Positions 43,764 to 52,977 of a stretch of 64,000 nucleotides of DNA are shown here, piece by piece. The stretch is from the NCBI GenBank assembly GCA_016841765.1, contig JAENYN010000005.1, positions 1 through 64,000 on the forward strand, written 5' to 3'. The notes under the pieces are model-generated. The model was given only the letters and a program-made list of their open reading frames with translations, ran no database searches and was not told where the DNA came from. Positions within the stretch are counted from its first letter, which is position 1; each line of letters starts with the position of its first letter. The position numbers and the translations under genes are program-made. This DNA comes from Guptibacillus hwajinpoensis (GTDB taxonomy: Bacteria > Bacillota > Bacilli > Bacillales > Bacillaceae_O).

Positions 43764-44318
43764 TCTCGGCTGTTCCGGCCGGGGAATGAACTCAAAGATT
43801 TTCCCTGTTTCCACCACTTCAATGAATTGAAGCAGCCAGGAATAGTATTCCTCAGCATAGTCCAGTTTTGCTATATCATCATCAATGTGGGCAATCAATT
43901 TGCTGTCTTCTGTTTCTTCCCGGATCATGCTTAATTTCTTCTTTGTTTTTTCAGCTTCTTCCACGTTGCGCCTGGTGCCGCTTTTCCATCGTTTGGAGAA
44001 GTGCTCCATGAACGATTGATACCAATCTTCGGATGTCTGGTAAAGGTCCTTGCGTACACCTTTCTTAAAAACAGGCTCTACCATTTTCATTTCCTGGAGA
44101 GTCCTTACACCCGTACTCATGCTTGTCTTGCTCATATGAAGGGCTTCCCGCATATCATCAAGCGTCATCGGCTGTCCCGCGAAATACATTGTGCCGTACA
44201 GGCGGCCTATCGATTGGTTCAAGCCATACAAACCCATATTACTGGCGATTATCTGGATGAATTTTTCTTTTAATTCTTCATATTCGCCCCATTCTTCTGC
44301 GGATTGCTGTTCATTCAC
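43752..44318 (-). CDS. GbsR-like MarR-family regulator
   Basis: Product of 188 aa. A winged-helix domain with SIGRLYGTMYFAGQPMTLDDMREALHMSKTSMSTGVRTL and KGVRKDLYQ is typical of the GbsR/OpcR subgroup, which controls glycine betaine synthesis and import genes in response to choline or osmotic conditions. The start is GTG, eight bases after GGAGG; an in-frame TTG overlaps that site. opuA lies 10 kb away and may be a target. It precedes yhaN's terminal neighbour region on the same strand. Confidence 0.87.
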   Translation of the reverse strand: MNEQQSAEEWGEYEELKEKFIQIIASNMGLYGLNQSIGRLYGTMYFAGQPMTLDDMREALHMSKTSMSTGVRTLQEMKMVEPVFKKGVRKDLYQTSEDWYQSFMEHFSKRWKSGTRRNVEEAEKTKKKLSMIREETEDSKLIAHIDDDIAKLDYAEEYYSWLLQFIEVVETGKIFEFIPRPEQPRKRR

Positions 44319-44341
44319 CAATATTACCTCCAAAACATTAA

Positions 44342-47300
44342 TTACCTTTCAGCTGGAATATGCTGCGCCCCTTCGCTGCTCAAATGGATGACATTTGAAT
44401 GATTGACAGACTCGAGCAGATGGGGATGACAGGTAAACAGGAAAACTTGCCGATGACCCGCCTCTTTTTCCAACAAGTTCATTACCGTATCAGTCCGCTC
44501 CCTGTCAAAGTTGACAAATCCGTCATCAATTAAGAGCGGGAACTTCACAGACACAGGATAAACCTTTGCCAGTGCCAGGCGAATGGCCAGATACATTTGT
44601 TCTTTTGTTGCCTGGCTTAACTCGTTGGGCAAAAAACGGAAGCCATCAAACCGCTCGGCAATAAAAGTGTCTTTGCCCCCTGGAACATGGATTCTTACAT
44701 AACGGCCGCCAGTCAACATCGCGAAAATACGTTCAGATTCCTCGATGACCTGCGGAAGCTTTGTTTCCCGGTACTGCTCTTTCGTTTTCTCCAGCAGACG
44801 TGCCGCAAGGGCGTGAACCGCCCATTTTCTTGCTTCCCGATCAAAATCGGATTTCTTATATTCAAATTTGTGGACAGCATCAGCCGCAGTCCCGTCTTCT
44901 ATCATTAATACCATCTTTTCCTCAAGTCTTGCAAGGCGTTTCTCTTTTTCCTTACCTTTCCCTTCGGCAGCCGTGAGTGAAACTTCCAGATTTCCTAATG
45001 CATCGGGGGTAATATTGCGGGCTTTCTCCTTGATTTCCTTTTCCCCAATCCGGCCTTCAAGCAACCTTGTAATTTGAGCGTCGATATTTGCCAGTTCATG
45101 CTCAATTCTTCCCTGTTCCTCCACGTTCTTGCCAAGGCGGATGAACTCTTCCTCAGTATTCGCTCCTACAGAAGTGAGAAGTTTTTTTATGTCCTGGCGG
45201 ATGGAGTCAATCCGTCCGTCGAACTGGTTCATGTCTGTCTGCAAATTGAACAGCTGGATTCCGATCTGGTTTTTGGCATTTTTCTTTTCAAGCTCTTCTT
45301 GAAGGCGGCGGTATATCAGTTCAATTGAGGCGACGGGATCACCAGGGTGGTCATCAGGCATCGCCTTCATGCAAAGACTCGCCACCCGCTCTCCATAATC
45401 GGCATACTCTTTTTCAAGTTGAACAGCCATTTTCCGCTGACGCATCCAGTCTTCATATGCTCTGGACAACTCTTCTGCAGCGGCCATTTTTTTCTGCAGA
45501 AGGGAGAGAGGAAGTTCAGGGGAAAAACCGGCACCGGTACACCACTGTTCCTTATTGCCGGCAAATTCATTGAATTCATGCTCCCATTCCTCGAACTGCT
45601 TGACGACTTTATCGAACTGTTTTTCGGCTGCAGCCATCCGATCTGCAGCCCGGTCTGCCCTGGTTTTGGTCTCCGCATCTTTCCTTAATTGCCGCTCAAG
45701 TTCAATGCCGTCAAGTTCTGAACCATCACTTTCAGCAAGTTCCGTGTCAAGTCGTTTGAGCTGTTCAATCAGGTAAGCTCTCTCAGCCGAATACTCTTTT
45801 CCATTTCCGGAGGATTTCCGGATAGAAAAAATCTGCAGCGCACCGGTCCCTGCCACAAGCAGCACCAGGCCAAGAATCAGCCAGTTTTGTTCGATAAGCA
45901 AAAATAAGGAAGCGAGTGCTGTGGCGGCAAACAGGATGACGCCCGGAAGCAGCGGCCTGCCTGCCTTTTCTTTTTGCCTGCTTTCATTCGGCAAAGAAGC
46001 AAGTGCACCTTCAAGGGATTTTTTGCGGGCTTCCTGTTCCGCTCTGCCACTGATCCTTTCCAGCTTTTCTTCAAATTCTCTCCGGGTATGTACAGGTAAC
46101 ATGTCACGCTTAAGCTGCTCCGTTTCCTTTTCAGCAAATTCAAGCTCTGACTTGGCCTCCTGGAAACTGCGGTCCAAAAGCGCCTTTTTTTCATCCAGTT
46201 TAACCTTGCGGCTGTGAAGCTCATCCAAAACAGGTTTCGTTTGAACGACTTCTTTCAGGTGTTCGGCACTTTCACTGGTGGCCGGAAGCCCAATATCACC
46301 AAATCCCTTTTCAAGTTCCTCATAGCTTCTGTCTGCTGCCTGTCTGGCCGAGCGGGATTCTTCACGGGTTTTCAGCTGCAGCGGCTTGTATTCATACAGT
46401 TCAATAACCTGTTTTTGAAAACTAAGCAAATTATCATCGACACTTCGGGCATCATACTCTTCTTTTAATTGTTTTTCCCTGGCCGCCATCCCTTTCCGGC
46501 TGCTATTGAGCGGCACAAGCTGGGATTGCAGGGAAGCAAGTGTTTCAAGGCCGTTTTTCGGAAATGAAGCCGGGGCATCCAACTCATGAAGTTCAGCTGA
46601 CAGTTTATCTTTTTCCTCGATATACGGCATGACCGACTTTACCAGCCGCTGCGTTTCGAGGTTGTTTTTCAACTCTGTGATTTCAGCCTGGAGTGCTTCT
46701 GTTTGCTCCTGCAGGATCGAACGCTCTCTTGCCGCTTCTTCGTAGTCTTTCAACATTTCTTGTTTCTTTTTTACAATCTGTTCGAGTTCGGTCGCCTCAA
46801 CCATCTTCTGATTGAGCAAAGGCTTGCGCCCGTTTGGTTTATATAAATCTTCCAGGCTTTTCTGAAGCTGCTTTTCAACACGCGCCAGTGAACCGGCACC
46901 CGTCATTCCGGCCGCAAACAAATATTCTCCGACCTGGTCCGCATTCACATTTTCAAGCTCCTGAAGCCCGTCAAGACCAAATGAAAAAATCGATTCGAAT
47001 TTGCTCCTGGTCATGCCTTTGAGCAGGTTATGCAAATCGTCGCGGGTTCCAGTTGACCCATCTTCATATAAAACGGACACTTCCCCGCCTGCTTTGCCTT
47101 TCACCCGCTCAATCGTGACAAGTCCCCGCTGTTCGATATCGAGAGTGACACTTCCCCCATATTTCATGCCGGTTTTCGGTTCATAGCGATTCGCTTTTTG
47201 CTGTCGTGCCGGAAAACCGAACAGGACACTTAATATAAAAGCCTTCAACGTTGATTTGCCCGCTTCATTTTGGCCATATATCAGCTGAAGGCCCGGTTGA

Positions 47301-47362
47301 AAAGAAAGCTTCATGTCCTCCAGGCCGCCAAACCCATAGATATGTAAAGATGCAATCCTCAT
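44342..47362 (-). CDS. yhaN: YhaN, SMC/Rad50-like ATPase
   Basis: Product of 1006 aa. Walker A GQNEAGKST is at residues 30-38 and the C-terminal Walker B region reads FPLLIDDGFVNFDRER. Long coiled coils separate them. Near the midpoint (about residues 470-515) two hydrophobic stretches form a probable membrane hairpin where Rad50 and SMC proteins have a zinc hook or hinge. YhaO lies 16 bp upstream, so the pair resembles Rad50/Mre11 or SbcC/SbcD. AAGGAGG precedes the ATG. Confidence 0.92.
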   Translation of the reverse strand: MRIASLHIYGFGGLEDMKLSFQPGLQLIYGQNEAGKSTLKAFILSVLFGFPARQQKANRYEPKTGMKYGGSVTLDIEQRGLVTIERVKGKAGGEVSVLYEDGSTGTRDDLHNLLKGMTRSKFESIFSFGLDGLQELENVNADQVGEYLFAAGMTGAGSLARVEKQLQKSLEDLYKPNGRKPLLNQKMVEATELEQIVKKKQEMLKDYEEAARERSILQEQTEALQAEITELKNNLETQRLVKSVMPYIEEKDKLSAELHELDAPASFPKNGLETLASLQSQLVPLNSSRKGMAAREKQLKEEYDARSVDDNLLSFQKQVIELYEYKPLQLKTREESRSARQAADRSYEELEKGFGDIGLPATSESAEHLKEVVQTKPVLDELHSRKVKLDEKKALLDRSFQEAKSELEFAEKETEQLKRDMLPVHTRREFEEKLERISGRAEQEARKKSLEGALASLPNESRQKEKAGRPLLPGVILFAATALASLFLLIEQNWLILGLVLLVAGTGALQIFSIRKSSGNGKEYSAERAYLIEQLKRLDTELAESDGSELDGIELERQLRKDAETKTRADRAADRMAAAEKQFDKVVKQFEEWEHEFNEFAGNKEQWCTGAGFSPELPLSLLQKKMAAAEELSRAYEDWMRQRKMAVQLEKEYADYGERVASLCMKAMPDDHPGDPVASIELIYRRLQEELEKKNAKNQIGIQLFNLQTDMNQFDGRIDSIRQDIKKLLTSVGANTEEEFIRLGKNVEEQGRIEHELANIDAQITRLLEGRIGEKEIKEKARNITPDALGNLEVSLTAAEGKGKEKEKRLARLEEKMVLMIEDGTAADAVHKFEYKKSDFDREARKWAVHALAARLLEKTKEQYRETKLPQVIEESERIFAMLTGGRYVRIHVPGGKDTFIAERFDGFRFLPNELSQATKEQMYLAIRLALAKVYPVSVKFPLLIDDGFVNFDRERTDTVMNLLEKEAGHRQVFLFTCHPHLLESVNHSNVIHLSSEGAQHIPAER

Positions 47363-47378
47363 CCATCACGCCTCCTTT

Positions 47379-48617
47379 TTAGTCCATTTCCTTCAGCAGT
47401 TCATTGAGGAGCAGCCGTTCGGCATCCTCCAGGAGCTGGCGTTTTTCCATTTCATCCGGACGGGAGAGATATTTTCTTCCTTTTTTGTGGCGATAAAGGG
47501 GCGCAAGTGTTTCCTCTATTTCATCAAAGACGTCAATCGTCCTGATCAAATCACCGAGAAAGTGGCCGTCAGCTGCCAGGTCTTCCCGATTCCAATTCGG
47601 CACTGTTTCAACTTGCCATGAATTGATCCATACAAATGATTCCTCCAGTTCCTCACCTTCATTTATAACGGAAGCCAATTCCTCAAGAAATCCTTCCTGT
47701 TGCAGTTCAACGTGCAGCGGGCCGTCACCGATAAATCGGATATCCAGCAAAACACCTTGCCCCTCTGTTCTCGATTCCTCCATCGAATCTTCAAGCACCC
47801 CGGTAAGTTCCGTCACATTGGCGAGCCGGCTGATTGACAGATCGACTGTACTCCATTTGACTGAACAAGCTGAATTGAAGTAAAGTTCAGCTGCCTCTCC
47901 CGGCGCCTGTATTTCCACAAGGTAAAAGCCTTTATCACCTGTTTCTTTGCGGTGCCGTCCCTGGAGATTACCTGGATAGACAACCGGAGGATACATGCTT
48001 AAGCGGCTTCGTTTATGGATATGGCCGAGGGCCCAGTAATCGAACTCCTTATCAGCAAGGTCAGACGTCTTAAACGGGGCATAGCGGCTGTGTCCCTCAC
48101 TTGTCTCTTCGCTGCCGTGAAGGACGCCGATGTGGTAAAGCGGACCGGATTCTTTCCGGTAATGGTGCGTCATGTTTTCCGTTGTGGACCGCTCCCCATA
48201 ACTGAAGCCGTAGAGGCCGGCGACAAGACTTCCTTCTTTATAAAAAGGAAGCATCTCAACCTTGCCGGGCGGAAAAAAGTATACATTTTCCGGCCATGAC
48301 AGTTCATTCATCGTGCCGGAAACATGGTCATGATTTCCGTGCATAACATACACGCCGATCCCTTCGCCGGCAACGCGGGACATCTCACGGTTGAACCGTA
48401 GCTGGGCCTGCAGGCTCCTATTCTCATTGTCAAATACGTCTCCGGCAATCACGACAAAATCCACCTGCTCCCGAATCGCTGTATCTGCAAGGCGCTTCAG
48501 CGCCGTATATGTACTCTCTTCCATTTTTTCAAACAGCCTGGCTGGAAGCGACCGCAACCCTTTAAACGGACTATCAAGATGCAGGTCGGCCGCATGGATG
48601 AAACGCAGCGAATGCAT
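47379..48617 (-). CDS. yhaO: YhaO, Mre11/SbcD-like phosphoesterase
   Basis: Product of 412 aa. Calcineurin-like metal motifs are all present: D11-L-H13, G-D60-V-F-D, G94-N-H-D-H, His167 and G198-H-I-H201. The C-terminal ~190 residues should bind the YhaN coiled coil. Likely nuclease subunit of the YhaN/YhaO pair in DNA end processing. AAAGGGTG precedes the ATG. Confidence 0.92.
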   Translation of the reverse strand: MHSLRFIHAADLHLDSPFKGLRSLPARLFEKMEESTYTALKRLADTAIREQVDFVVIAGDVFDNENRSLQAQLRFNREMSRVAGEGIGVYVMHGNHDHVSGTMNELSWPENVYFFPPGKVEMLPFYKEGSLVAGLYGFSYGERSTTENMTHHYRKESGPLYHIGVLHGSEETSEGHSRYAPFKTSDLADKEFDYWALGHIHKRSRLSMYPPVVYPGNLQGRHRKETGDKGFYLVEIQAPGEAAELYFNSACSVKWSTVDLSISRLANVTELTGVLEDSMEESRTEGQGVLLDIRFIGDGPLHVELQQEGFLEELASVINEGEELEESFVWINSWQVETVPNWNREDLAADGHFLGDLIRTIDVFDEIEETLAPLYRHKKGRKYLSRPDEMEKRQLLEDAERLLLNELLKEMD

Positions 48618-48728
48618 GGTAAAGCACCCTTTCCGTAAGTCTTTTCTATATTTTACTTGTACTGAAGGCCCCTGTCGAATTATCGACTAAAATTGTTATT
48701 CTGCGACATAGGATTGTGCACTGCAGAA

Positions 48729-48756
48729 AAACCCGGAGGACTTTTCCCCCGGGTTT
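48729..48756 (-). terminator. Terminator of yhaQ-yhaP
   Basis: AAACCCGG...CCGGGTTT followed by TTCTGC on the minus strand. Confidence 0.85.
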
Positions 48757-48760
48757 CCGA

Positions 48761-50014
48761 TTACTGCTTTGAAAGCTCCATCGCTTTCTTCATATCTTTC
48801 AAAGATGTTGACTTGCCGTACATTAGCACACCGCCCCTATAGACCTTTGAAGCGAGTACGGCAAGGGCCCCAATCGTGACTATCATCAGGCCGATACTGA
48901 GGGCCACTTCCCATGCCGGAATGTCCAGCATGCCGACACGCAGGAACATGATCATCGGCGTGAAAGGGGGGATAAAAGACATAATGGTGATGAACATCGT
49001 CTCCGGATTGGTCAACCCGAACATCGCAATCATAAAGGCGGCCACAATCAGAAGCGTCATCGGCATGATCATCTGCTGGGCGTCTTCAATGCGGCTTACA
49101 AGCGAACCCAGCATGGCGGCCAGCGTCGCAAAAAAGAAGTAGCCTAAAATAAAGAACACGACAGCATACACGAAAGTGGCTGCCGGCAAACCATCAAGGC
49201 CCATGACCTCAAAAAATCCGCCCCTCAGTTCGTCCATGTTTTCTTTTAAAGAAAAATAACCGATTCCAATGATGAAAATGTACTGTGTCAAACCGAGCAA
49301 TGCAATGCCCAAAATTTTGCCGAACATCTGCTTGACTGGTGAAACGCTGGAAATGATGATTTCCATCACGCGCGAAGATTTCTCAACCGCAACTTCCATT
49401 GCAATCATATTCCCATAGAAAATAACCGAGAAATAGATGACAAACAGTAAAATGTAAACGAGCCCGCGCGCCTGATTCAGTTCCTCGGCTGTTTTGGCAC
49501 TGGCCAAAAGCGCTTCCTGATCAAATTGTACGGGACTGTAAACAGCAGCCACCTCTGTACTGCTGAGCCCGAGCTGGTTGGTTGCAGCGGCCACTTTTAC
49601 TTGCTGCAAAGCATTCTCGAGAGCGCCGGACACCTTCTGTTCCGCAATTTGCATCGCTTTGTATGTCCCCTGCGGCAGCTCATCCGGCCCTGTCTCAATA
49701 ATCAGCAGCCCCGTGAACTCACCATCCTTCACCTGCTGCTCCGCTTCACTTTCAGAACCGGAAAAGGAGGCAAGCGTTATCTTTGCATCTGCTGCATCCA
49801 ACTGGGCCCTGAGCGGTGCAAGCGAAGTTTCTGTCCGGTCTACGACGGCAACCGTCGACGTTTTATTCTTCCCGCCGTTGAATAGATCTCCAATCTGGGA
49901 TGCATTGGCAAGTCCGACAATAATAAGTGCTGTTAACAGCGTCGTGATAATAAACGATTTTGACTTCAGCCTGGTGAGATATGTATGAGATAGAATTATC
50001 CAAAACTTATTCAT
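48761..50014 (-). CDS. yhaP: YhaP, ABC-2 type permease (NatB-like)
   Basis: Product of 417 aa: an N-terminal membrane segment, an extracytoplasmic domain (about residues 45-180) and five or six C-terminal segments, the ABC2_membrane_3/NatB arrangement. The partner ATPase is YhaQ, whose last codons overlap this start (ATGAATAA), implying coupled translation. Probably exports a cation or peptide; substrate unknown. A longer frame beginning inside yhaQ is rejected. Confidence 0.9.
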   Translation of the reverse strand: MNKFWIILSHTYLTRLKSKSFIITTLLTALIIVGLANASQIGDLFNGGKNKTSTVAVVDRTETSLAPLRAQLDAADAKITLASFSGSESEAEQQVKDGEFTGLLIIETGPDELPQGTYKAMQIAEQKVSGALENALQQVKVAAATNQLGLSSTEVAAVYSPVQFDQEALLASAKTAEELNQARGLVYILLFVIYFSVIFYGNMIAMEVAVEKSSRVMEIIISSVSPVKQMFGKILGIALLGLTQYIFIIGIGYFSLKENMDELRGGFFEVMGLDGLPAATFVYAVVFFILGYFFFATLAAMLGSLVSRIEDAQQMIMPMTLLIVAAFMIAMFGLTNPETMFITIMSFIPPFTPMIMFLRVGMLDIPAWEVALSIGLMIVTIGALAVLASKVYRGGVLMYGKSTSLKDMKKAMELSKQ

Positions 50015-50906
50015 AGGAAGCACCGGCCTTTTCGATGAAAATGTCATTCAATGAAGGTTCCTCCAATTCAAACTTCCGAATAAACCCGCGATCCTTTACC
50101 AGCTCAAAAACACCTGCAGCCGCTTCCTCATTTTCAACTTGCAGTATTATGCCGTCAGCCTGTTTCCGGCTCCTAACGACTCCCGGTGCCGTTTCAAGGT
50201 CCGCCATATCAAAATCAGCCCGGATCTCAATGTTTTTCTTGCCGAATGACCGCTTTATTTCACGCAATGAACCTGAAACAATTGGTCTCCCGTTTTGGAG
50301 AATGCACAGGTTTTCACATAATTCCTCGACATGTTCCATCCGATGGCTGGAAAACACGATCGATGATCCTCTTTCTTTTAAATCGATGACGGCTTCCTTC
50401 AGCATTTCGACATTCACCGGATCCAGTCCGCTGAATGGCTCATCAAGGATAATCAATTTCGGTCGATGAATGACAGCCGCGATGAACTGTATTTTTTGCT
50501 GATTCCCTTTGGACAGCTCCTCGACCTTTTTATCCATATAATCAGGGACGCGGAATCGATCAAGCCAGTACTCGGCCTCCTGGATGACATCTTTTTTTGT
50601 CATTCCTTTCAACTTCCCAAGATACAGGAATTGCTCCCGGACTTTAAGCTTCGGATAGAGGCCCCTTTCTTCCGGAAGATATCCGATCATGTCGCTTGTT
50701 TCATAATTGATCGGCTTGTCATTCCATGTAATCGTGCCCTCGCTGATATTGAGCAGGCCAAGGATCATCCTGAAGGTTGTTGTCTTTCCCGCTCCATTGG
50801 CTCCGAGAAATCCGAAAATATTGTTTTCTGGTATTTCAATCGTTAAATCATCTACTGCCGTAAACGAACCAAAACGTTTTGTCACATGGTCGATCTTAAG
50901 AGCCAT
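50007..50906 (-). CDS. yhaQ: YhaQ, ABC transporter ATPase (NatA-like)
   Basis: Product of 299 aa. Walker A is GANGAGKTT, the signature is LSKGNQQKI and Walker B is LIILDEPFSGLDP; a C-terminal domain of ~80 residues follows, as in NatA-type ATPases. AAGGAGG precedes the ATG. First gene of yhaQ-yhaP. Confidence 0.93.
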   Translation of the reverse strand: MALKIDHVTKRFGSFTAVDDLTIEIPENNIFGFLGANGAGKTTTFRMILGLLNISEGTITWNDKPINYETSDMIGYLPEERGLYPKLKVREQFLYLGKLKGMTKKDVIQEAEYWLDRFRVPDYMDKKVEELSKGNQQKIQFIAAVIHRPKLIILDEPFSGLDPVNVEMLKEAVIDLKERGSSIVFSSHRMEHVEELCENLCILQNGRPIVSGSLREIKRSFGKKNIEIRADFDMADLETAPGVVRSRKQADGIILQVENEEAAAGVFELVKDRGFIRKFELEEPSLNDIFIEKAGASYE

Positions 50907-51046
50907 AATTGTCCCTCCTTATCTCCTTCTATTATAACGTTTGCACAAACATTCAGGTTTCACTTTTTTTGCAATAAATAGGAGGAAAACAAGAAATGAC
51001 TCCGAATATGTTTATTAGGCGAAATTCGACAAAGGGGATGTAAAAG

Positions 51047-51241
51047 ATGAAGACCTATACACTCACCGTTTTTGATGAAAGCGGCGAAAAGCTGCTCGAA
51101 GAAACATTCGAAGCACCAAATGATGACGATGCAAAACAAATTGGAGGCAACCGCATTGAAGATGAAGGGTATGGAAAACGGAACTACCGCGTCACCTCTT
51201 CCGCCGGCGAGCTTGTCATGTTCAACTCCTCGACACGCTAA
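51047..51241 (+). CDS. yhzD: YhzD-like small protein
   Basis: Product of 64 aa, MKTYTLTVFDESGEKLLEETFEAPNDDDAKQIGGNRIEDEG..., matching the YhzD family by pattern and by position near yhaQ. No catalytic motif. AAAGGGG precedes the ATG and a strong terminator follows. Confidence 0.87.
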   Translation: MKTYTLTVFDESGEKLLEETFEAPNDDDAKQIGGNRIEDEGYGKRNYRVTSSAGELVMFNSSTR

Positions 51242-51336
51242 AGGAAAAATTGATAGCGGAAAACTCATAAAGAGCGGTCGTTTCGGCAGGTTTCTGCAAT
51301 TCCTTATTCATGAAAAAAAAAGCGAAATACCATATG

Positions 51337-51370
51337 AAAAAGACCAAACCTCGTGTTTTGGTCTTTTTTT
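51337..51370 (+). terminator. Terminator of yhzD
   Basis: AAAAAGACCAAAC-CTCGT-GTTTTGGTCTTTTTTT. Confidence 0.92.
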
Positions 51371-51544
51371 ATTACTATTATTATCGTATTTTTCGATTTT
51401 AAACAATGACTCTGGTAATTGATGCGTATGGGTTCTAGTGGTGGAAATGGCTGCCATTTTCTTCGTGCGGTGAAGAGCTTGGGAAGTTTATTCATGCCCT
51501 GCGGGAGATAAGGGACAGCTAAGGCCCGGCAGGAGTGTATCTTT

Positions 51545-51885
51545 CGGCCACTGAACTACTATTCAGTGCCTGTTGTTAGGCGACCGGGGACGATTATGGG
51601 AGACTGAATCTTTATTCAGTGCTTGTAATTACGCGACCGGCGGGATTATGTGCACTGAATCTTTATTCAGTGCACATAATCAGGAGAATGCGATGAGTAG
51701 GCGCACTGAATCTTCATTCAGTGCAGATAATCAGATGAATTAGAGAATTATCCGCACTGACTCTCCATCCAGGGCCTAAAATTAGAAGAACGAGAAGATT
51801 ATAGGCACTGAATCTTCAAACAGTGCCTATATTTTAACAAAGTACATCAATATAAGCACTGAACCCTCATTCAATGCCTATATTT
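51545..51885. repeat. Seven-unit hairpin array, 51-bp period
   Basis: ACTGAA-type words lie at 51550, 51603, 51654, 51705, 51756, 51807 and 51858; after the first step of 53 all steps are 51 bp. The unit at 51654 has 16-bp perfect arms, ATTATGTGCACTGAAT and its complement. The unit at 51807 has TATAGGCACTG paired with CAGTGCCTATA, showing changes on both arms. It lies between convergent yhzD and yhaR. Same family as 17618-18022. Bases 51371-51544 show nothing recognised. Confidence 0.92.
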
Positions 51886-51962
51886 CAAGAACCCCCTGAT
51901 GACTGCCATAACATACACAACCACTATTCAGCCGCCACCGGCCTATCCCGGGAATCCGGATG

Positions 51963-52751
51963 TCAGCGCCCTTTATACTCAGGTTTGCGCTTACCCAAAA
52001 AAGCGGTGATCCCTTCCTTGTGATCCTCTGTTCTGCGCATCTCCAGCTGCTTCGTTTTTTCCATTCCAAGCACACGGTCAAGCCTTTCAGTATTAAGGTC
52101 AGCCATGATTTGCTTTGTCGCGATCATCGCCAGCACCGGCCGGCTCAGCCAATCTTCCGCTTTTGACCTGGCTGCAGCCAGGACATCTTCACCGGCAATC
52201 TCATCAATTAAGCCTGTTTCGAGTGCTTCGGCTGCTTGCATGTTTTTGCCTTCCCATATGATGCGTTTCGCTTTTTCGGGACCAAGCCGTTTTTCCATAA
52301 AAAAGTGGCCGCCGCCATCCGGTATTAAGCCGATATTGATGAAATTCATAGCGAATTTCGCCTGCGGGCTCGCAATCAGATAATCCGCAGCGAGGGCAAA
52401 GCTGAAGCCCAGCCCGGCTGCAGGGCCGTGAACCGCACTGATGACCAGTTTCGGCATTGTGTAAAGCGACCTGATCATTTCCCCGATTTTGTCCATGACA
52501 GGGTTAAACTGGGACTCATCCAATTCAGTCAGCATCGTCCGGATGTCACCGCCTGCGGAAAATCCCCGCCCGCTCCCTGTGATGATGAGAACATCTTCGT
52601 TGCGGCCCCTGATTTCGCGCATCGCTTCATTTAATTCTTGGATCATCTCGACATCCATCGCATTCAGTACATCCGGCCGGTTCAGTTCAAGATAGAGAAC
52701 CCTGCCTTCTTTTTGAAGGTTGATCGTTTTCATTTCGCTGAGAAGCTCCAT
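51963..52751 (-). CDS. yhaR: Enoyl-CoA hydratase/isomerase family protein YhaR
   Basis: Product of 262 aa, crotonase fold. The oxyanion-hole segments are GSGRGFSAGGDI and HGPAAGLGFSFALAADY. In the usual second catalytic Glu region the sequence is IGLIPDGGGHFF, with Asp in place of one Glu, so isomerase rather than hydratase activity is possible. It ends the beta-oxidation cluster. AGGAGTG precedes the ATG. Position after yhaQ matches B. subtilis yhaR. Confidence 0.85.
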   Translation of the reverse strand: MELLSEMKTINLQKEGRVLYLELNRPDVLNAMDVEMIQELNEAMREIRGRNEDVLIITGSGRGFSAGGDIRTMLTELDESQFNPVMDKIGEMIRSLYTMPKLVISAVHGPAAGLGFSFALAADYLIASPQAKFAMNFINIGLIPDGGGHFFMEKRLGPEKAKRIIWEGKNMQAAEALETGLIDEIAGEDVLAAARSKAEDWLSRPVLAMIATKQIMADLNTERLDRVLGMEKTKQLEMRRTEDHKEGITAFLGKRKPEYKGR

Positions 52752-52977
52752 TTTATCACTCCTATTTTTTCGTTATGTACAAGATTCAGCCTTTGTTCAA
52801 AGTAAAACCCGCCCATGGAAGCTGAGGGCATTCCGTCAGCTATCATGCAGCGGGCCGTATTCCTGCTGTTCAGCCTTCTGTTTTATCATTCGACAAACTG
52901 GGCCTGTTTTCCTTTTTAAATGGGGGAAATCCCGGACTCTGCATTCATGGGAAGGCTCTGATTCGCGATTGGAAGGC

